Shown here piece by piece: positions 7,711 through 7,959 of a stretch of 7,959 bases of DNA. Location of the stretch: assembly GCA_900317795.1 (NCBI GenBank), contig ONIF01000076.1:1-7959 (forward strand). The letters run 5' to 3'. The notes below the pieces were generated by a model. That model had not been told where the DNA came from. It ran no database searches and was given only the letters and a program-made list of their open reading frames with translations. Source of the DNA: an uncultured Eubacteriales bacterium (GTDB lineage Bacteria > Bacillota > Clostridia > Oscillospirales > Acutalibacteraceae). Position 1 is the stretch's first letter. Every line of letters begins with the position of its first letter. The translations under genes and the position numbers were made by a program.

Positions 7711-7743
7711 ACTCCCCTTTTAATAGAGTGGAGTGTTGGGAGT
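7711..7743 (-). promoter_or_regulatory. Possible pairing that masks the mutS ribosome binding site
   Basis: In the minus-strand transcript, ACTCCC at 7738-7743 (within the GAGTGGA array) is perfectly complementary to GGGAGT at 7711-7716, which contains the mutS ribosome binding site. The loop is 21 bases. Other CTCC copies in the array offer alternative partners for the same site. The stem is only 6 bp, so the effect could be modest or absent. Confidence 0.35.
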
Positions 7744-7754
7744 GGAGAGTGGAG
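7726..7754. repeat. Heptamer repeat, unit GAGTGGA
   Basis: Perfect GAGTGGA units at 7726-7732, 7740-7746 and 7747-7753 keep a 7-base register, with one degenerate unit GTGTTGG at 7733-7739. The array lies in the mutS leader, 24 bases upstream of the start codon. It is purine-rich, unlike the AT-rich array 40 bases away. Confidence 0.75.
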
Positions 7755-7793
7755 CAGTTTTCTTTCCTGCTTCATTCCCAAAACTCACTCGAA

Positions 7794-7826
7794 CATTATG
7801 CATTATGAATTATGAATTATGAATTA
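7794..7826. repeat. Heptamer tandem repeat, unit (C/A)ATTATG
   Basis: CATTATG occurs twice (7794-7807), then AATTATG twice (7808-7821), then a partial AATTA that supplies the stop codon of the upstream gene. Each unit read on the minus strand contains CATAAT, one base away from a consensus -10 box. TTCATA (7818-7823), a 17-base gap and CATAAT (7795-7800) would make a weak sigma-A promoter for mutS, but I regard this as unproven. Confidence 0.85.
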
Positions 7827-7959
7827 ACCACAGCCTCCGCAAGTTGCACAACTGCCCGTGCAGGGAATATAATCTGCTGTTTCGGGGTCTTCTCCCTCAG
7901 ATGACTCCTGTATGATAGTTGTGATACGCTTCATAAGAACATCAAATTCATCTTTTGTG
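7824..7959 (-). CDS. C-terminal end of a Cys-rich protein, probably YlbF/YmcA family
   Basis: Only the last 44 codons are present; the start lies beyond the right edge of the window. The visible part has a short amphipathic helix-like stretch (EFDVLMKRITTIIQES), an acidic linker and a terminal tail PCTGSCATCGGCG with cysteines spaced C-X3-C-X2-C-X2-C. Bacillus YlbF also ends in a Gly/Cys-rich tail, and the YlbF-YmcA-YaaT complex that assists RNase Y binds iron-sulfur clusters. A gene of this family commonly precedes mutS in Firmicutes (ymcA in Bacillus). The assignment rests on this context and tail style, not on a full domain. The TAA stop merges into the heptamer array. A different small Cys-tailed protein is possible. 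Confidence 0.6.
   Translation of the reverse strand, partial: TKDEFDVLMKRITTIIQESSEGEDPETADYIPCTGSCATCGGCG

Noticed and set aside
7831..7862. CX3CX2C spacing, as in radical SAM enzymes
   Set aside because: It lies at the extreme C-terminus with no following barrel; radical SAM motifs sit near the N-terminal part of a long domain.

Overview
This AT-rich window reads almost entirely on the minus strand and carries a compact set of DNA-repair and cell-envelope genes. Read in the direction of transcription, the order is: a partial gene ending in a Cys-rich tail (probably YlbF/YmcA family), mutS, mutL, a coiled-coil protein of unknown function, a CwlD-type amidase, and radA. The genes point to a spore-forming, low-GC Firmicute, most likely an anaerobic Clostridia member. 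The reasons are the MutL endonuclease motif, the CwlD-like amidase, AGGAG-type ribosome binding sites and a YlbF-like gene before mutS. I cannot name a species.

Region by region: 7824-7959 is the 3' end of the YlbF-like gene. 7703-7823 is a repeat-rich gap with two different arrays of 7-bp units. 5108-7702 is mutS. 5036-5103 is a GC-rich block of three consecutive hairpins between mutS and mutL. 3093-5018 is mutL. 2240-3001 is the coiled-coil gene, with its own extended -10 promoter upstream and a hairpin terminator downstream. 1417-2136 and 42-1415 are cwlD and radA, one base apart and probably translationally coupled. 1-50 holds a third heptamer array that folds back onto the end of radA.

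MutS and MutL are the matchmaker and endonuclease of MutH-independent mismatch repair, and both show probable beta-clamp binding motifs. RadA processes recombination intermediates. CwlD trims cortex peptidoglycan in spores. All five complete genes look intact, with the expected catalytic residues wherever a family could be recognised.

I did not find an undescribed multi-gene system. The unusual content is between the genes: three heptamer-repeat arrays of different sequence but the same 7-bp period, the triple-hairpin block, a possible pairing between one array and the mutS ribosome binding site, and the unassigned coiled-coil gene. No gene-free stretch exceeds 300 bases.
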